From: Sediminibacterium roseum
Lineage (GTDB): Bacteria > Bacteroidota > Bacteroidia > Chitinophagales > Chitinophagaceae
NCBI RefSeq assembly: GCF_009939005.1
Contig: NZ_JAACJS010000002.1
Location: forward strand, 588,646-652,645
Reading direction: 5' to 3'
DNA: 64,000 bases
Notes under the pieces: model-generated
What the model saw: the letters and a program-made list of their open reading frames with translations, nothing else
Databases searched by the model: none
Told to the model about the DNA's origin: nothing
Program-made: the position numbers and the translations under genes
Part shown: positions 34,900 to 44,394 of the stretch, piece after piece
How positions within the stretch are numbered: position 1 is the stretch's first letter
Layout: each line of letters starts with the position of its first letter

Positions 34900-36456
34900 A
34901 TGTCACTACCCAAGGAACCGCGGCAAAAGATGATCAACATCATGTACTTGGTGCTTACTGCGATATTAGCACTGAATATATCTGCTGAGATCTTGAACGC
35001 CTTTAAAACAGTAGACCGGAGCCTGATGACGGCAAGCGGAATTGCTGAACAAAAGAACCAGGAAATATTCAAATCACTCGAAGACAAGGTCAACGATCCA
35101 AAAACAAGGGAAAAAGCTTTGATCTGGCAGGCAAAGGCCCAACAGGTTAAAACATTGTCCGACGATATTTACAAATACATTGATGATCTGAAAACCGAAT
35201 TGAAAAAAGAATCACAGTTCAAGATCGTTGATGGAAAAGAAACCTATAAAGAAGACGACCAGGAATCTACCACACGTTTGTTTGTAGAAGAGGCGCCGCA
35301 TGGCAAGGGAAGGGGTAAAGAACTGTTCGACAGGCTCACCAAATACAAGGCAGCGCTGTTGGCGATCGACCCTGATATGGCAAAAGAGATCGGTGCAACA
35401 TTGCCGCTCGACCTCACGCCCATGAAAAGCAACAACCAGGCTACCAACAACAGCGGATGGGCCTATGGATATTTTCATATGGCTCCGGCGGTTGCAGGTA
35501 TTACCATCCTGAGTAAGTTTCAGAACGATGTTAAGAATTCAGAGGCGCAGGCCGTTGAATACTGCCACAAACAGGTAGGTGCGGTTAAGATCATTTACGA
35601 TGAGTTCCAGGCTTTCGCCGGAACCAACTCGCAATACCTGATGCCTGGTGAAGAACTCGTGATCACAGCAGGTGTGGGCGCGTTCAGTAAAGCGGCGAAA
35701 CCAACCATTTCGGTTGACGGCGTTAACGTAGCGCTGAAACCCGATGGAACCGCCGAGTACAAAGCAACGGTGGGTAACTCAGGCGCGGCCTCGAAAAGAG
35801 TGCATATCTCCTTTTACAAACCGGATGGCACCATCGCAACAAAAGATGTGGATGTAAAATATACAGTGGGTGTTCCTTCGGGATTGGTGGTATCAACCGA
35901 TAAAACACGCGTATTCTACCAGAACCTCGAAAACGAACTGCGTGTAACCGGTGGAAGCGGTGATGAAAAAGTTACCGTTACCGTTGAAGGTGCGGGCGCT
36001 ACGCTTACCAAAAAAGGTGCGGGTATCTACATCGTAAACTGCCCTAACCTGGGTTCAACAACGGTAACCGCTTCCGACGGAAAAGGAACACAGAAGATCA
36101 CTATCCCTGTCAAACCCGTTCCATTGCCATTGGCGAAAGTGGGCGGTAAGGCAGGTGGTCCTTTTCTCGCCAACGCATTCCGTGTTCAGAAAGGGGTAGC
36201 GGCGGATCTGCAGGACTTTATTTTCGAAGGCGTTAAATACGATGTGGTTGCTTATACTTTGTACTGTACAGGTAAAGGTTTTGAAGACAACCCGGGTATT
36301 GCAGAAGTTACCGGCGCTTATTTTAATGCGGATGCACAGGCGATCATCAGGAAATGCCAGCCGGGAACAACGGTGGTGATCGATGAGATCAAAGTAAGAG
36401 GGCCGGGTGGATCATCAAGAACATTGGATCAGAACATTTCGTTTATCCTTCAATAA
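34900..36456 (+). CDS. gldM: T9SS motor/periplasmic shaft protein GldM (PorM-like)
   Basis: A 518-residue protein with one N-terminal membrane helix (MINIMYLVLTAILALNISAEIL) and a long periplasmic part with several beta-rich domains (for example LMPGEELVITAGVGAFSKAAKPTI and VRGPGGSSRTL late in the protein). GldM dimers span the periplasm and connect the GldL motor to the GldK-GldN ring. Length and N-terminal motif match the family. The following gldN starts 8 nt downstream. Confidence 0.95.
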   Translation: MSLPKEPRQKMINIMYLVLTAILALNISAEILNAFKTVDRSLMTASGIAEQKNQEIFKSLEDKVNDPKTREKALIWQAKAQQVKTLSDDIYKYIDDLKTELKKESQFKIVDGKETYKEDDQESTTRLFVEEAPHGKGRGKELFDRLTKYKAALLAIDPDMAKEIGATLPLDLTPMKSNNQATNNSGWAYGYFHMAPAVAGITILSKFQNDVKNSEAQAVEYCHKQVGAVKIIYDEFQAFAGTNSQYLMPGEELVITAGVGAFSKAAKPTISVDGVNVALKPDGTAEYKATVGNSGAASKRVHISFYKPDGTIATKDVDVKYTVGVPSGLVVSTDKTRVFYQNLENELRVTGGSGDEKVTVTVEGAGATLTKKGAGIYIVNCPNLGSTTVTASDGKGTQKITIPVKPVPLPLAKVGGKAGGPFLANAFRVQKGVAADLQDFIFEGVKYDVVAYTLYCTGKGFEDNPGIAEVTGAYFNADAQAIIRKCQPGTTVVIDEIKVRGPGGSSRTLDQNISFILQ

Positions 36457-36464
36457 TTGTGTGT

Positions 36465-37529
36465 ATGAAAAAGATTTTTGCAGTTGGTGGTTTGTTGGCC
36501 GTTACAGTTTTGGCTGCAACGCAGGTTAACGCGCAATCGAGATTACGCCCTCAGACAAACAAGCCGGATACAACCAAACCGGCGGGCACTGCGCCTGCTA
36601 CCAATACGCCGAACAACAACGGCCGTGGATTGGTTCCCAACCCTGCGGTAACACCAACCACAACACAAAACCCGAACGCAAGTGGCGCGGCAACGATCAG
36701 GTACGATACAAGCTCCAATAACGGGTTTGGCGGTAAACCGGAAGTTTCGCTGCGCAACAACTACGCAATCGACAGGAGCCAGGTACGCGACCGCAAACCA
36801 CTGGAGTACGATAACATGCGCGACGACGATGTTGTTTGGAGCGAATTCATCTGGAGAGAGATCGACGCGCGCGAAAAAGCAAACCAGTCGTTCCTCTATG
36901 CAGGTAAAGACGATAACGGCGATCTGCGTTTCTTCAGCGTATTGCTGAATGCGATCAAGAACGACAGCGTTACCGCTTTCTCGGCAGAGAACGACCGTTT
37001 TACTACACCGCTTTCTATGGAGAAGATCATGAACCAGTCGGAAGGTGTGGTTGATACCGTAACTGTTGTAGACCCCATTTCGGGAACGGAAGAAAAAGTG
37101 ATCACCAAAAGGCCAAAGTTCAGTCCCGATTCGGTTTATACGTTCCGTTTGAAAGAGCAGATCATGTTCGACAAAGAATCGAGCCGCCTGGTAACCCGCA
37201 TCATCGGTATTGCGCCGGTTGCAAAACAGCAGATCGGGAATACGGGTAAAACCATGTCGGTTCTCCTGTTCTGGCTCTACTATCCGGACCTGCGCAGAAC
37301 GTTTGCAAAAACAGATGTTTACAATCCAAAGAACTTCTCAAGCCGTATGACATGGGAAGAATTGTTTGAGAGCAGGTTCTTTACCAGCTATATCATCAAA
37401 TCAAGCGCGAACAACCCGGGTGATAAATACCTGAACGCAATGATCAAGGACCCGCTCTTCCGTTTACTGGAGGGTGAAAACATCAAAACGAGGATCTTTA
37501 ACTACGAGCAGGACCTGTGGCAATATTAA
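36465..37529 (+). CDS. gldN: T9SS ring protein GldN (PorN-like)
   Basis: A 354-residue exported protein: signal peptide MKKIFAVGGLLAVTVLAATQVNA, a low-complexity Pro/Thr/Asn-rich linker to about residue 75, then the GldN domain (DDVVWSEFIWREIDAREKANQ, FRLKEQIMFDKESSRLVTRIIGIAP, FWLYYPDLRRTFAKTDVYNP). It joins GldK in the periplasmic ring. ATG 36465 is preferred over the GTG two codons upstream. A strong terminator follows, closing the operon. Confidence 0.95.
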   Translation: MKKIFAVGGLLAVTVLAATQVNAQSRLRPQTNKPDTTKPAGTAPATNTPNNNGRGLVPNPAVTPTTTQNPNASGAATIRYDTSSNNGFGGKPEVSLRNNYAIDRSQVRDRKPLEYDNMRDDDVVWSEFIWREIDAREKANQSFLYAGKDDNGDLRFFSVLLNAIKNDSVTAFSAENDRFTTPLSMEKIMNQSEGVVDTVTVVDPISGTEEKVITKRPKFSPDSVYTFRLKEQIMFDKESSRLVTRIIGIAPVAKQQIGNTGKTMSVLLFWLYYPDLRRTFAKTDVYNPKNFSSRMTWEELFESRFFTSYIIKSSANNPGDKYLNAMIKDPLFRLLEGENIKTRIFNYEQDLWQY

Positions 37530-37549
37530 AATCACCTTTATATAAAATT

Positions 37550-37577
37550 AAAAAAGAGGCTTTTATGCCTCTTTTTT
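37550..37577 (+). terminator. Terminator of the gldKLMN operon
   Basis: AAAAAAGAGGC pairs with GCCTCTTTTTT around a 6-nt loop. A second GC-rich hairpin with a longer T run (GGGGC/GCCCC, about 37682-37714) follows and may act as a back-up. Confidence 0.9.
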
Positions 37578-37681
37578 AGTTTTTATACTACAAACGTGTA
37601 AAATACCTGTAGTAAAAATTGGAGATATCATTACAATCTCTATCTTTGTTCTGGTTTTTCATAGGATATTGGATTTTAAAC

Positions 37682-37719
37682 CGGGGCTGGATTTTTATCC
37701 TGGCCCCTTTTTTTTGCCT
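37682..37719 (+). terminator. Second terminator-like hairpin between gldN and uvrC
   Basis: GGGGCTGGA pairs imperfectly with TCCTGGCCCC and is followed by eight T residues. It lies in the 270-nt gap between convergent gldN and uvrC; nothing else supports a gene there. Confidence 0.65.
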
Positions 37720-37803
37720 GGAGGCGTTGCTTCACCGACTAAAATCCTTGAATAACCGTTTTCGTAGAAAATTTTCCCAATTGAGAAAAAGGAAAACTTC
37801 CAC

Positions 37804-39621
37804 CTACTGTTCGGTGGCCTTTGACTCAAAGTAAGCCTGTAATATTTTCGCCTTCGCATTTCCAATTACGGCCGCCAGTTCTTCCTGTGTTTTTTCTTTG
37901 ATCCGCTTTACCGATTTGAATTCTTTCAGCAACTGGTTGATGGTTGTTTCGCCAATACCCTGCACATTTTCCAATTCATTTTTAAACGTTCCTTTCGATC
38001 TTTTGTTGCGGTGAAAAGTGATGCCGAAACGGTGCACCTCATCACGTATGCGGCGAACAAGTTTGAGGCTGTCGCTGTCCCATGGAAGTTTGAACGACTC
38101 CGTATCACCCGGGAAAAAAAGTTCTTCTTCGTTTTTGGCCAGTCCCACAACGGTGGTCTTGCCAACCAAACCAAGCTCACGAATGCTTTCCATTGCAGCG
38201 CTCAGTTGCCCCTTGCCTCCATCGATGATGATGAGCTTTGCCAGGGGAAGGTCTTCTGCCAGCACACGTTTGTAGCGGCGGTACACCACTTCTTTCATGG
38301 TTGCAAAATCGTTGATGCCCTGAACGGTTTTCACATTGTAATGGCGGTAATCGGCTTTGCTCGGCAACCCGTCTTTGAAACAAACCATTGCCGATACCGG
38401 GAAACTGCCCTGGAAATTCGAGTTGTCGAAACATTCGATGTGATCGGGCACTTCGGGTAATTTCAGGTATTGCTGCAGCTCGTACAATACTTTCTTCTTT
38501 TCCTTGTCTGTTTTTCCTTCCAGGTGAAGGGTTCTTTTTTTGTAAAGCTCTTCGCGGAAATAGGTAACGTTCTTCACAGAAAGATCGAGCAGTTTTTTCT
38601 TATCACCCGCTTTCGGTAGGGTGATCACAACGTTCTTGTCGGGATAATCGATTTCAAAAGGAACGATCACTTCATTGGCCAGGCTGTTGAACGAGCTGCG
38701 CAGCGTTCCTATCGCAAAGCGCAATACCTCTTCTTCCGTTTCTTCAAGCTTTGTTTCCAGCGGAACCGTATGCGTTTGAACGATGGTGCCGTTCTGAACC
38801 ATGAGGTAATTCACGTACGCCCAATTGTCTTCTTTGAGGATGGAGAACACATCAATGTTTGATAAATGACTGCTCACGATCACAGAGCGCGAACGGTATC
38901 CTTCCAGGTGCTCGATCTTTTTGCGCGTGAGTTCGGCTTTTTCAAAATTGAGGTTGGCCGCATGCTCCTGCATCTCTGCCTTGAAATGATTGATCACAGA
39001 ACCCAGGTTCCCTTTCAGGATGTTCTTTACCTGCGACAGGCCGTCTTTGTAATCTTCGGCCGATTGCAGTCCTTCGCATGGGCCCTTGCAGTTGCCGAGG
39101 TGGTACTCGAGACAAACCTTGAATTTTGCCTTTTGAATATTCTGTTCCGTAAGGTTGAGCTTACAGGTGCGCAGCGGAACAAATTGTTTGATGAAACTGA
39201 TCAGGTCGCGCACTTTCCCCGCGGAAGTAAACGGGCCAAGGTATTCAGACCCGTCGTTTATTTTTTTCCTTGTTAAGAAGATCCGCGGAAAGTTCTCTTT
39301 CTTGATAACGATGTAGGGGTAACTTTTATCGTCTTTTAAATTGATGTTGTACCGCGGCTGGTATTCTTTGATGAGCGAATTCTCGAGCAAAAACGCATCC
39401 TGTTCCGAATCCACGATCGTAAACTCGATGCGGTGAATGCGCTGCACCAGCTCATGCGTTTTGTAGTTGGTAAATGTTTTTGAAAAATAGGATCCCACCC
39501 GCTTGCGCAACTCTTTTGCCTTGCCCACATACAACAGCGTTCCGCCCGCATCGTAATATTTATAGATGCCGGGTTGTACGGGAATGGTGTGTGCGATCTT
39601 TTGAAATTGCTCTGATGTCAT
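37804..39621 (-). CDS. uvrC: UvrABC nucleotide excision repair endonuclease subunit C
   Basis: A 605-residue repair nuclease that makes both incisions beside a lesion once loaded by UvrA/UvrB. Domains in order: GIY-YIG nuclease (PGIYKYYDAGGTLLYVGKAKELRKRV), a cysteine cluster (CLEYHLGNCKGPCEGL near 160), UVR motif (NFEKAELTRKKIEHLEGY near 225), the RNase H-like endonuclease half (ECFDNSNFQGSFPVSAMVCF and LIIIDGGKGQLSAA), and a C-terminal helix-hairpin-helix (VQGIGETTINQLL). It starts 5 nt after the upstream lipoprotein gene, so the two are co-transcribed. Confidence 0.95.
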   Translation of the reverse strand: MTSEQFQKIAHTIPVQPGIYKYYDAGGTLLYVGKAKELRKRVGSYFSKTFTNYKTHELVQRIHRIEFTIVDSEQDAFLLENSLIKEYQPRYNINLKDDKSYPYIVIKKENFPRIFLTRKKINDGSEYLGPFTSAGKVRDLISFIKQFVPLRTCKLNLTEQNIQKAKFKVCLEYHLGNCKGPCEGLQSAEDYKDGLSQVKNILKGNLGSVINHFKAEMQEHAANLNFEKAELTRKKIEHLEGYRSRSVIVSSHLSNIDVFSILKEDNWAYVNYLMVQNGTIVQTHTVPLETKLEETEEEVLRFAIGTLRSSFNSLANEVIVPFEIDYPDKNVVITLPKAGDKKKLLDLSVKNVTYFREELYKKRTLHLEGKTDKEKKKVLYELQQYLKLPEVPDHIECFDNSNFQGSFPVSAMVCFKDGLPSKADYRHYNVKTVQGINDFATMKEVVYRRYKRVLAEDLPLAKLIIIDGGKGQLSAAMESIRELGLVGKTTVVGLAKNEEELFFPGDTESFKLPWDSDSLKLVRRIRDEVHRFGITFHRNKRSKGTFKNELENVQGIGETTINQLLKEFKSVKRIKEKTQEELAAVIGNAKAKILQAYFESKATEQ

Positions 39622-39626
39622 GCGCG

Positions 39627-40229
39627 TTAGGGCCTATCGTTCCAGTTGATAAAATTAAGTTCGGTAGACGAATAATTTTTTGCTTCCAGCGAACGGTTCA
39701 CCTGCAAGCTTTTGTTTGTTTTCCAGCTGTATTGTTCGGTAATGGTGGTATCGCCTTTCTGCTGTACGGCACGGATGAACACACGTTTCACGGCGCGCCC
39801 TTCCTGGTCCATTAATATGTCGATGTTTTGAACGATGGCGCTCTTATCTACCGGTTTGTAATTCAGGGTAAGGCTCGCCGTGCTCAGGTCCTCGAATGAG
39901 GTTTCGCGGTACAATGCTTTCACATCGGGCGCGGAGATGTCGTACCTGTGAAGGGTTTGCGCGATGGCGATAAACGCGTCGGTTGAAATGGCTGCTGAAT
40001 CTTTCTTTCCATCTTTCACCATGATCCTGTATATGGGGAATCCATGCAGCGCCACGTAATCGGTCTGCTCCTTGAAATAGGCATCAAGCGGGTAAAAATG
40101 CGCGGTGTCCGAAGCCTGTGTGTCGCCTGTTTTTGGCTTCTCCGGGTTGCTGCCGCCGCAGGAAACAAGAACCAGGCAGGCAATCGAAAAAAACACAGGC
40201 AACAGGAACGGGATACGGAACACCTTCAT
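39627..40229 (-). CDS. Lipoprotein of unknown function
   Basis: A 200-residue lipoprotein: hydrophobic signal and lipobox LVSCGGS, lipidated Cys24. The remainder is a compact soluble domain with no family that I recognise; short motifs include YVALHGFPIYRIMVKDGKK and QVNRSLEAKNYSST at the end. It is the first gene of a pair with uvrC (5-nt gap), but a repair role for a lipoprotein is unlikely; the pairing may be incidental. Confidence 0.65.
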   Translation of the reverse strand: MKVFRIPFLLPVFFSIACLVLVSCGGSNPEKPKTGDTQASDTAHFYPLDAYFKEQTDYVALHGFPIYRIMVKDGKKDSAAISTDAFIAIAQTLHRYDISAPDVKALYRETSFEDLSTASLTLNYKPVDKSAIVQNIDILMDQEGRAVKRVFIRAVQQKGDTTITEQYSWKTNKSLQVNRSLEAKNYSSTELNFINWNDRP

Positions 40230-40373
40230 TTCACAAAATTACGATCTCTGGCGGATATGTTTTTTTTATGATGGCGATGATGCGGCCAGGGTTGTATATT
40301 TTAACAACAGGTAAAGTATATAGCGGCGGTCATACTTCCATCACCCCTAAAAAATTGATGTGTGATGGGGGCG

Positions 40374-41861
40374 CTACCAGATCTGGCGCGTGTAACCGAT
40401 CCTTACCCCGTAATCGAGCAGGTATTCCTTGATGGGGTAGAGATTTGAGTATGTAGGCAGGTGCTGGTAGCGAACCTGCGGTCCGAGCTGCCAGGAGCCT
40501 TTGCCCGATTGGTAGGTAAGGTTCACACCAACACTCGTATTGATGTTCCATTTGCGGATGAAATCGTTGCCGTTGGTGTAGTGTTTATAATCGGTAGAAA
40601 GAAGGTATGTGTTCTTGTTAAGCGTTAAGGTTGGCTGCACGGAAGCCTCCGTGTTGATGCCAAAATGCCTGCCCTGGATCAGCTCCCACTGGATGCCCAG
40701 CGGAACAGAGATCTGGTAGATCTTGTTATCAAGCTGTGTTTTTTTATAGCCTGCATTGTTGTTGTAAGGAGAATAAAAACTGATGGTTTCAACACCGCGC
40801 GTGTTGATAACGGCCAGGGAAGTGAGGTCGTTGGTTGACTGGAATGTTTCAATATAGTATTGCCTTACGTTCAACTGAACGCCTGTTTTGAATTTGAGTT
40901 TGCCGGTCATGTTATACAATACCGCGAAGCCTGCTTCAAAGCCGATGGCGGGTTTGTGCCTTACCACGTTGTTTACGTTGGCAGAAGTACTTGTACTCAG
41001 CGGTATGTTCTGAACCGCAGAAGTGCTGATGCCTGTTGCGGGCTGTATCACTTCTTTTACTTTTTCGTCAGACAATCTCCTGAAACTTGTAGAAGGCGTT
41101 ATGTAAAACTGGATGCCGAATTTTGAATTGCGTGGTTTGGGTTTGTTGGTCACGTAATTAAAATCTTTCAGGAAATCATCGGCCGTGAGGTGAGCGTCTG
41201 CTTTTTTAGGATCCGCGTTCTCTGTTGCGGCATTTGTTTCTTTTTCTTTTGCGTTGGCAGGTGAAGCTGTTGTTGTATTGTTTTCTTCAACCATCATTTC
41301 TGCCGAAGGCAATGCCGGTGCGTTTACCGCAGGTAAAAATTCAGGCTCGTAGCTATTGAGCCTGCGGTTGATGGTTTTTGAGGAAGCGGTAAGGCGGTCG
41401 TTGCTGATCTTAACAGGAACGGCGGCATCGTCTATACGGGTGTTGCGTGCAACAAGGGGTTCTTCCTGCGGTGCAGCATCAGCAAGGGTATTGGCAAATG
41501 TTTCTGCGGTAACCTGTGCCGGTGCGATGCGCTGGAAATAATCCAGTTCAGTGGTAGCGGCACTGCTTTGAGCGGGCCGTCTTGTAACGGAAGCGGCCGG
41601 CGCCGGTGCGCTGGCGGCGAGTATTTTAGAAGCGGGCTGGTAAATTACCGGTACAGCGGGATGGTTGTTGAGTAAAGTAGAGATCGTTAATGCGGTAAGG
41701 ATAAAAAGTGAGATGAAAGTAAGTGCGGGCCAGGCTTTGTATCCGTGTAACTCCGTGCGTATATTCTTCCAGATATGGTCGGAAGGATACATGCGGTGCT
41801 GTTTTACCTCATCCTGTAAAAACTGCTCTAAGTTATCGTCCTGGTAAAATTTGTTATCCAT
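40374..41861 (-). CDS. Predicted dual-membrane-spanning anti-sigma factor (inner-membrane anchor plus outer-membrane barrel)
   Basis: A 495-residue protein with a rare layout. Residues 1-43 are soluble and charged (DDNLEQFLQDEVKQHRMYPS). One membrane helix follows (ALTFISLFILTALTISTLL). A long disordered Ala/Pro/Thr-rich linker runs to about 245. The C-terminal 245 residues form a beta-barrel-like domain of alternating strands (FGIQFYITPS, AGFAVLYNMTGKLKFKTGVQL) ending GYTRQIW, an aromatic C terminus as in BamA substrates. No cleavable signal is present. It starts 22 nt after an ECF sigma gene. This matches the dual-membrane-spanning anti-sigma factors described in Bacteroides; sigma binding is inference. 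ATG 41861 is preferred over TTG 41876. Confidence 0.75.
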   Translation of the reverse strand: MDNKFYQDDNLEQFLQDEVKQHRMYPSDHIWKNIRTELHGYKAWPALTFISLFILTALTISTLLNNHPAVPVIYQPASKILAASAPAPAASVTRRPAQSSAATTELDYFQRIAPAQVTAETFANTLADAAPQEEPLVARNTRIDDAAVPVKISNDRLTASSKTINRRLNSYEPEFLPAVNAPALPSAEMMVEENNTTTASPANAKEKETNAATENADPKKADAHLTADDFLKDFNYVTNKPKPRNSKFGIQFYITPSTSFRRLSDEKVKEVIQPATGISTSAVQNIPLSTSTSANVNNVVRHKPAIGFEAGFAVLYNMTGKLKFKTGVQLNVRQYYIETFQSTNDLTSLAVINTRGVETISFYSPYNNNAGYKKTQLDNKIYQISVPLGIQWELIQGRHFGINTEASVQPTLTLNKNTYLLSTDYKHYTNGNDFIRKWNINTSVGVNLTYQSGKGSWQLGPQVRYQHLPTYSNLYPIKEYLLDYGVRIGYTRQIW

Positions 41862-41883
41862 ATAAAACGCAATCAAACACTAC

Positions 41884-42465
41884 TTACTTGTTTTTCAGTG
41901 CTGCCAGCCAATTGAAATCTTCTTTTGGTTTTTCGATGATCTTCTTCCTGATGAGGATCATTTCCAGCATGGCTTTCGACCTGGTATACTGGCTGCGGCT
42001 CGTACTCTCTTCGATGTCGAGCATTTCACCAATTTCCTTATGGCTGTATCCTTCCAATGCATACAGGTTAAGAACCGTGCGGTAGCCGATCGGCAGCAAC
42101 CTGATGCATTCAACGATCTGCCTGGCCTGCATGATGGAAGGAATGGTCTCTTCTTTTACATGCAGCGAGTTGGCATACGCGAGATCAACACTTTCATTGA
42201 ACTTTTTGTGTTTCTTTAAAAAGTTGATGCAGGTATGAACAATGATCCTCCGGATCCACCCTTCGAAAGCCCCTTTGTTTTGAAACGTATGTATCTGGGT
42301 AAACACTTTGATAAAACCTTCCTGCAACATGTCTTCCGCATCTTCACGGCTCTGCCCGAAGCGGTAACACACACTCAGCATTTTGGGGCTGTAGCGGTTA
42401 TACAGTTCGCGTTGCGCCGACGGATCGTTATGCAAACAGCCTGTAATGATGGCTTGTTCTGTCAT
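41884..42465 (-). CDS. ECF RNA polymerase sigma factor
   Basis: A 193-residue extracytoplasmic-function sigma factor. Region 2: LYNRYSPKMLSVCYRFGQSREDAEDMLQEGFIKVF, then QNKGAFEGWIRRIIVHTCINFLKKHKK. Region 4: IRLLPIGYRTVLNLYALEGYSHKEIGEMLDIEESTSRSQYTRSK, with the helix-turn-helix intact. It would direct RNA polymerase to an envelope-related regulon when released. The gene immediately downstream encodes the predicted membrane-spanning regulator. On the minus strand a TATATTTA near-match to the -7 element (42490-42483) precedes it. Confidence 0.93.
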   Translation of the reverse strand: MTEQAIITGCLHNDPSAQRELYNRYSPKMLSVCYRFGQSREDAEDMLQEGFIKVFTQIHTFQNKGAFEGWIRRIIVHTCINFLKKHKKFNESVDLAYANSLHVKEETIPSIMQARQIVECIRLLPIGYRTVLNLYALEGYSHKEIGEMLDIEESTSRSQYTRSKAMLEMILIRKKIIEKPKEDFNWLAALKNK

Positions 42466-42718
42466 GAAGGGGATGTTTACCCTAAATATATGACATTAAT
42501 CCCTTTACAAAGCTGCATTTCCCCATCAAATTCTTTACCGGCGGGTGTTTCCACAGTTTTGAGGGGCGAAACGGTACGGGCATCCGGTATCGCCAATGCT
42601 TCGGCAGGAGATTAAATTTTTTTAATCCGTGGGCGCAAAACCAAACAAATGATTTGTTTTGTTACCGGGCAACACATTGTTCCTCAACTGTATCTCCTTA
42701 ACACCTTAGTAACAGTTT

Positions 42719-44383
42719 ATGGACAGAAGAGCCTTTTTTAGATCCGGCATCGCTTCTTCGCCCGTACCGCTCGCTGCTCCGGTTGTGCAGGCGCCGCCTC
42801 CCAATGGCGGGCTCGCGGCCTTCAGCGGTGCATGGACGGAAGCCGAAGTGATTCACCTGCTGAAGAGAACCCTGTTTGGCGCAACCAGGCAGGATGTCAA
42901 TTATTTTTTAGCAAGAACATTCCAGCAGTCTGTCGACGAGATCCTCGCCGTGCCCCCGGCCCCTCCCGCACCGCCTGTAAAAGAGTACCCCATCACCGCG
43001 GCCGATACCAATATTGCCCAGGGCGCCACATGGGTGGACGATCCGAATACAGACGGCAGCGTGAACAGCCTGCGCATCGCTTCCTTTAAAAAATGGTGGA
43101 TGGGGCTGATGATCAACCAGGAAAGAAGCGTACGCGAAAAAATGACGCTGTTCTGGCACAACCATTTCGCCACCGAAACCAATGTGATCGGCAACGCCCG
43201 GTTCATTTACAAACACCATGCGTTGCTTCGCGCCAATGCGCTGGGAAATTTCAAATCATTGGTGAAAGCCGTTACGCTGGACCCCGCCATGCTCGTTTAC
43301 CTCAACGGCGAACGGAACACAAAGAATGCACCGGATGAGAACTATGGCCGTGAACTGCAGGAACTGTTTTGCTGCGGCAAAGGGCCCGACTCGCTCTATA
43401 CCGAAGACGATGTACGCGCAGCGGCACAGGTTTTAACGGGCTGGAGAAACGATCCGGTCACACTTACTTCTTTTTTCGACATCAAACGACACGATACCGG
43501 CAACAAGAAATTCTCATCGTTCTACAACAATACGATTATTCAAGGGCGAAACTCACCCACCGCAGGCGATGAAGAGATCGACGACATGCTCACCATGATC
43601 TTTGCCACGCAGGAAGTGGCCAAATACATTTGCCGCAGGCTCTACCGGTGGTTTGTTTATTATGACATCGATGATACGGTTGAGGCCAATATCATCGTTC
43701 CGCTTGCCAACTTACTGCGCACAAACAATTACGAGATCCTTCCCGTACTGAACACCTTGCTGAAGAGCGAACATTTTTTTGATGCGCTTGCAAAAGGTTG
43801 CCTGATCAAAAGTCCCGTAGAGCTGATCGTTGGCGCATGCAGGGAATTCAATGTTGCCTTTCAGCCGGCCACTGATTATGTTTCGAATTATGGATTTTAC
43901 AATTACCTCGCCAACTGGTCGGCCAACATGCAGCAGAGCATCGGCGACCCGCCCGATGTGAGCGGGTGGAAAGCGTATTACCAGGCGCCACAGTTTTACG
44001 AGACCTGGATCAATACCGATACGCTTCCCAAACGCAACCAGTTTACCGATGCGATGGTGAGCAATGGTTATACATTCAACGGGAAAAAGATCTCGATCGA
44101 CGCAGCTGAATTTGCGAAAACACTTCCCAATCCCGGGGATCCCAACGCATTGATCAACGACATCACGAAGATCATTTACCGGCTGGATATTTCTGCAGCG
44201 TCAAAGGCACAATTGAAAACGGATATTTTGCTGGGCGGACAGGCCAGCGACTATTACTGGACGGATGCGTGGAACCTGTTCATCAGCAATCCCACCAACC
44301 TGTCTAATGCCACAACAGTAAAAAATCGCCTGCGCGACCTGTTGAAGTACCTCATGGATCTTTCCGAATACCAACTTGCTTAA
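42719..44383 (+). CDS. DUF1800 domain-containing protein
   Basis: A 554-residue protein with an N-terminal RR-containing export segment (MDRRAFFRSGIASSPVPLAAP), then the DUF1800 domain: EVIHLLKRTLFGATRQDVNYFL, WWMGLMINQERSVREKMTLFWHNHFAT, and the late GDPPDVSGWKAYYQAPQFYETW block. The function is unknown, but DUF1800 genes are nearly always paired with DUF1501 genes, as here (11-nt gap). It is probably exported. Confidence 0.9.
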   Translation: MDRRAFFRSGIASSPVPLAAPVVQAPPPNGGLAAFSGAWTEAEVIHLLKRTLFGATRQDVNYFLARTFQQSVDEILAVPPAPPAPPVKEYPITAADTNIAQGATWVDDPNTDGSVNSLRIASFKKWWMGLMINQERSVREKMTLFWHNHFATETNVIGNARFIYKHHALLRANALGNFKSLVKAVTLDPAMLVYLNGERNTKNAPDENYGRELQELFCCGKGPDSLYTEDDVRAAAQVLTGWRNDPVTLTSFFDIKRHDTGNKKFSSFYNNTIIQGRNSPTAGDEEIDDMLTMIFATQEVAKYICRRLYRWFVYYDIDDTVEANIIVPLANLLRTNNYEILPVLNTLLKSEHFFDALAKGCLIKSPVELIVGACREFNVAFQPATDYVSNYGFYNYLANWSANMQQSIGDPPDVSGWKAYYQAPQFYETWINTDTLPKRNQFTDAMVSNGYTFNGKKISIDAAEFAKTLPNPGDPNALINDITKIIYRLDISAASKAQLKTDILLGGQASDYYWTDAWNLFISNPTNLSNATTVKNRLRDLLKYLMDLSEYQLA

Positions 44384-44394
44384 ACTGTTGACCG

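Noticed and set aside
37619..37834. A 71-residue plus-strand ORF between gldN and uvrC
   Set aside because: It spans a terminator-like hairpin with a T run and its end overlaps convergent uvrC; hydrophobic start is explained by T-rich sequence.
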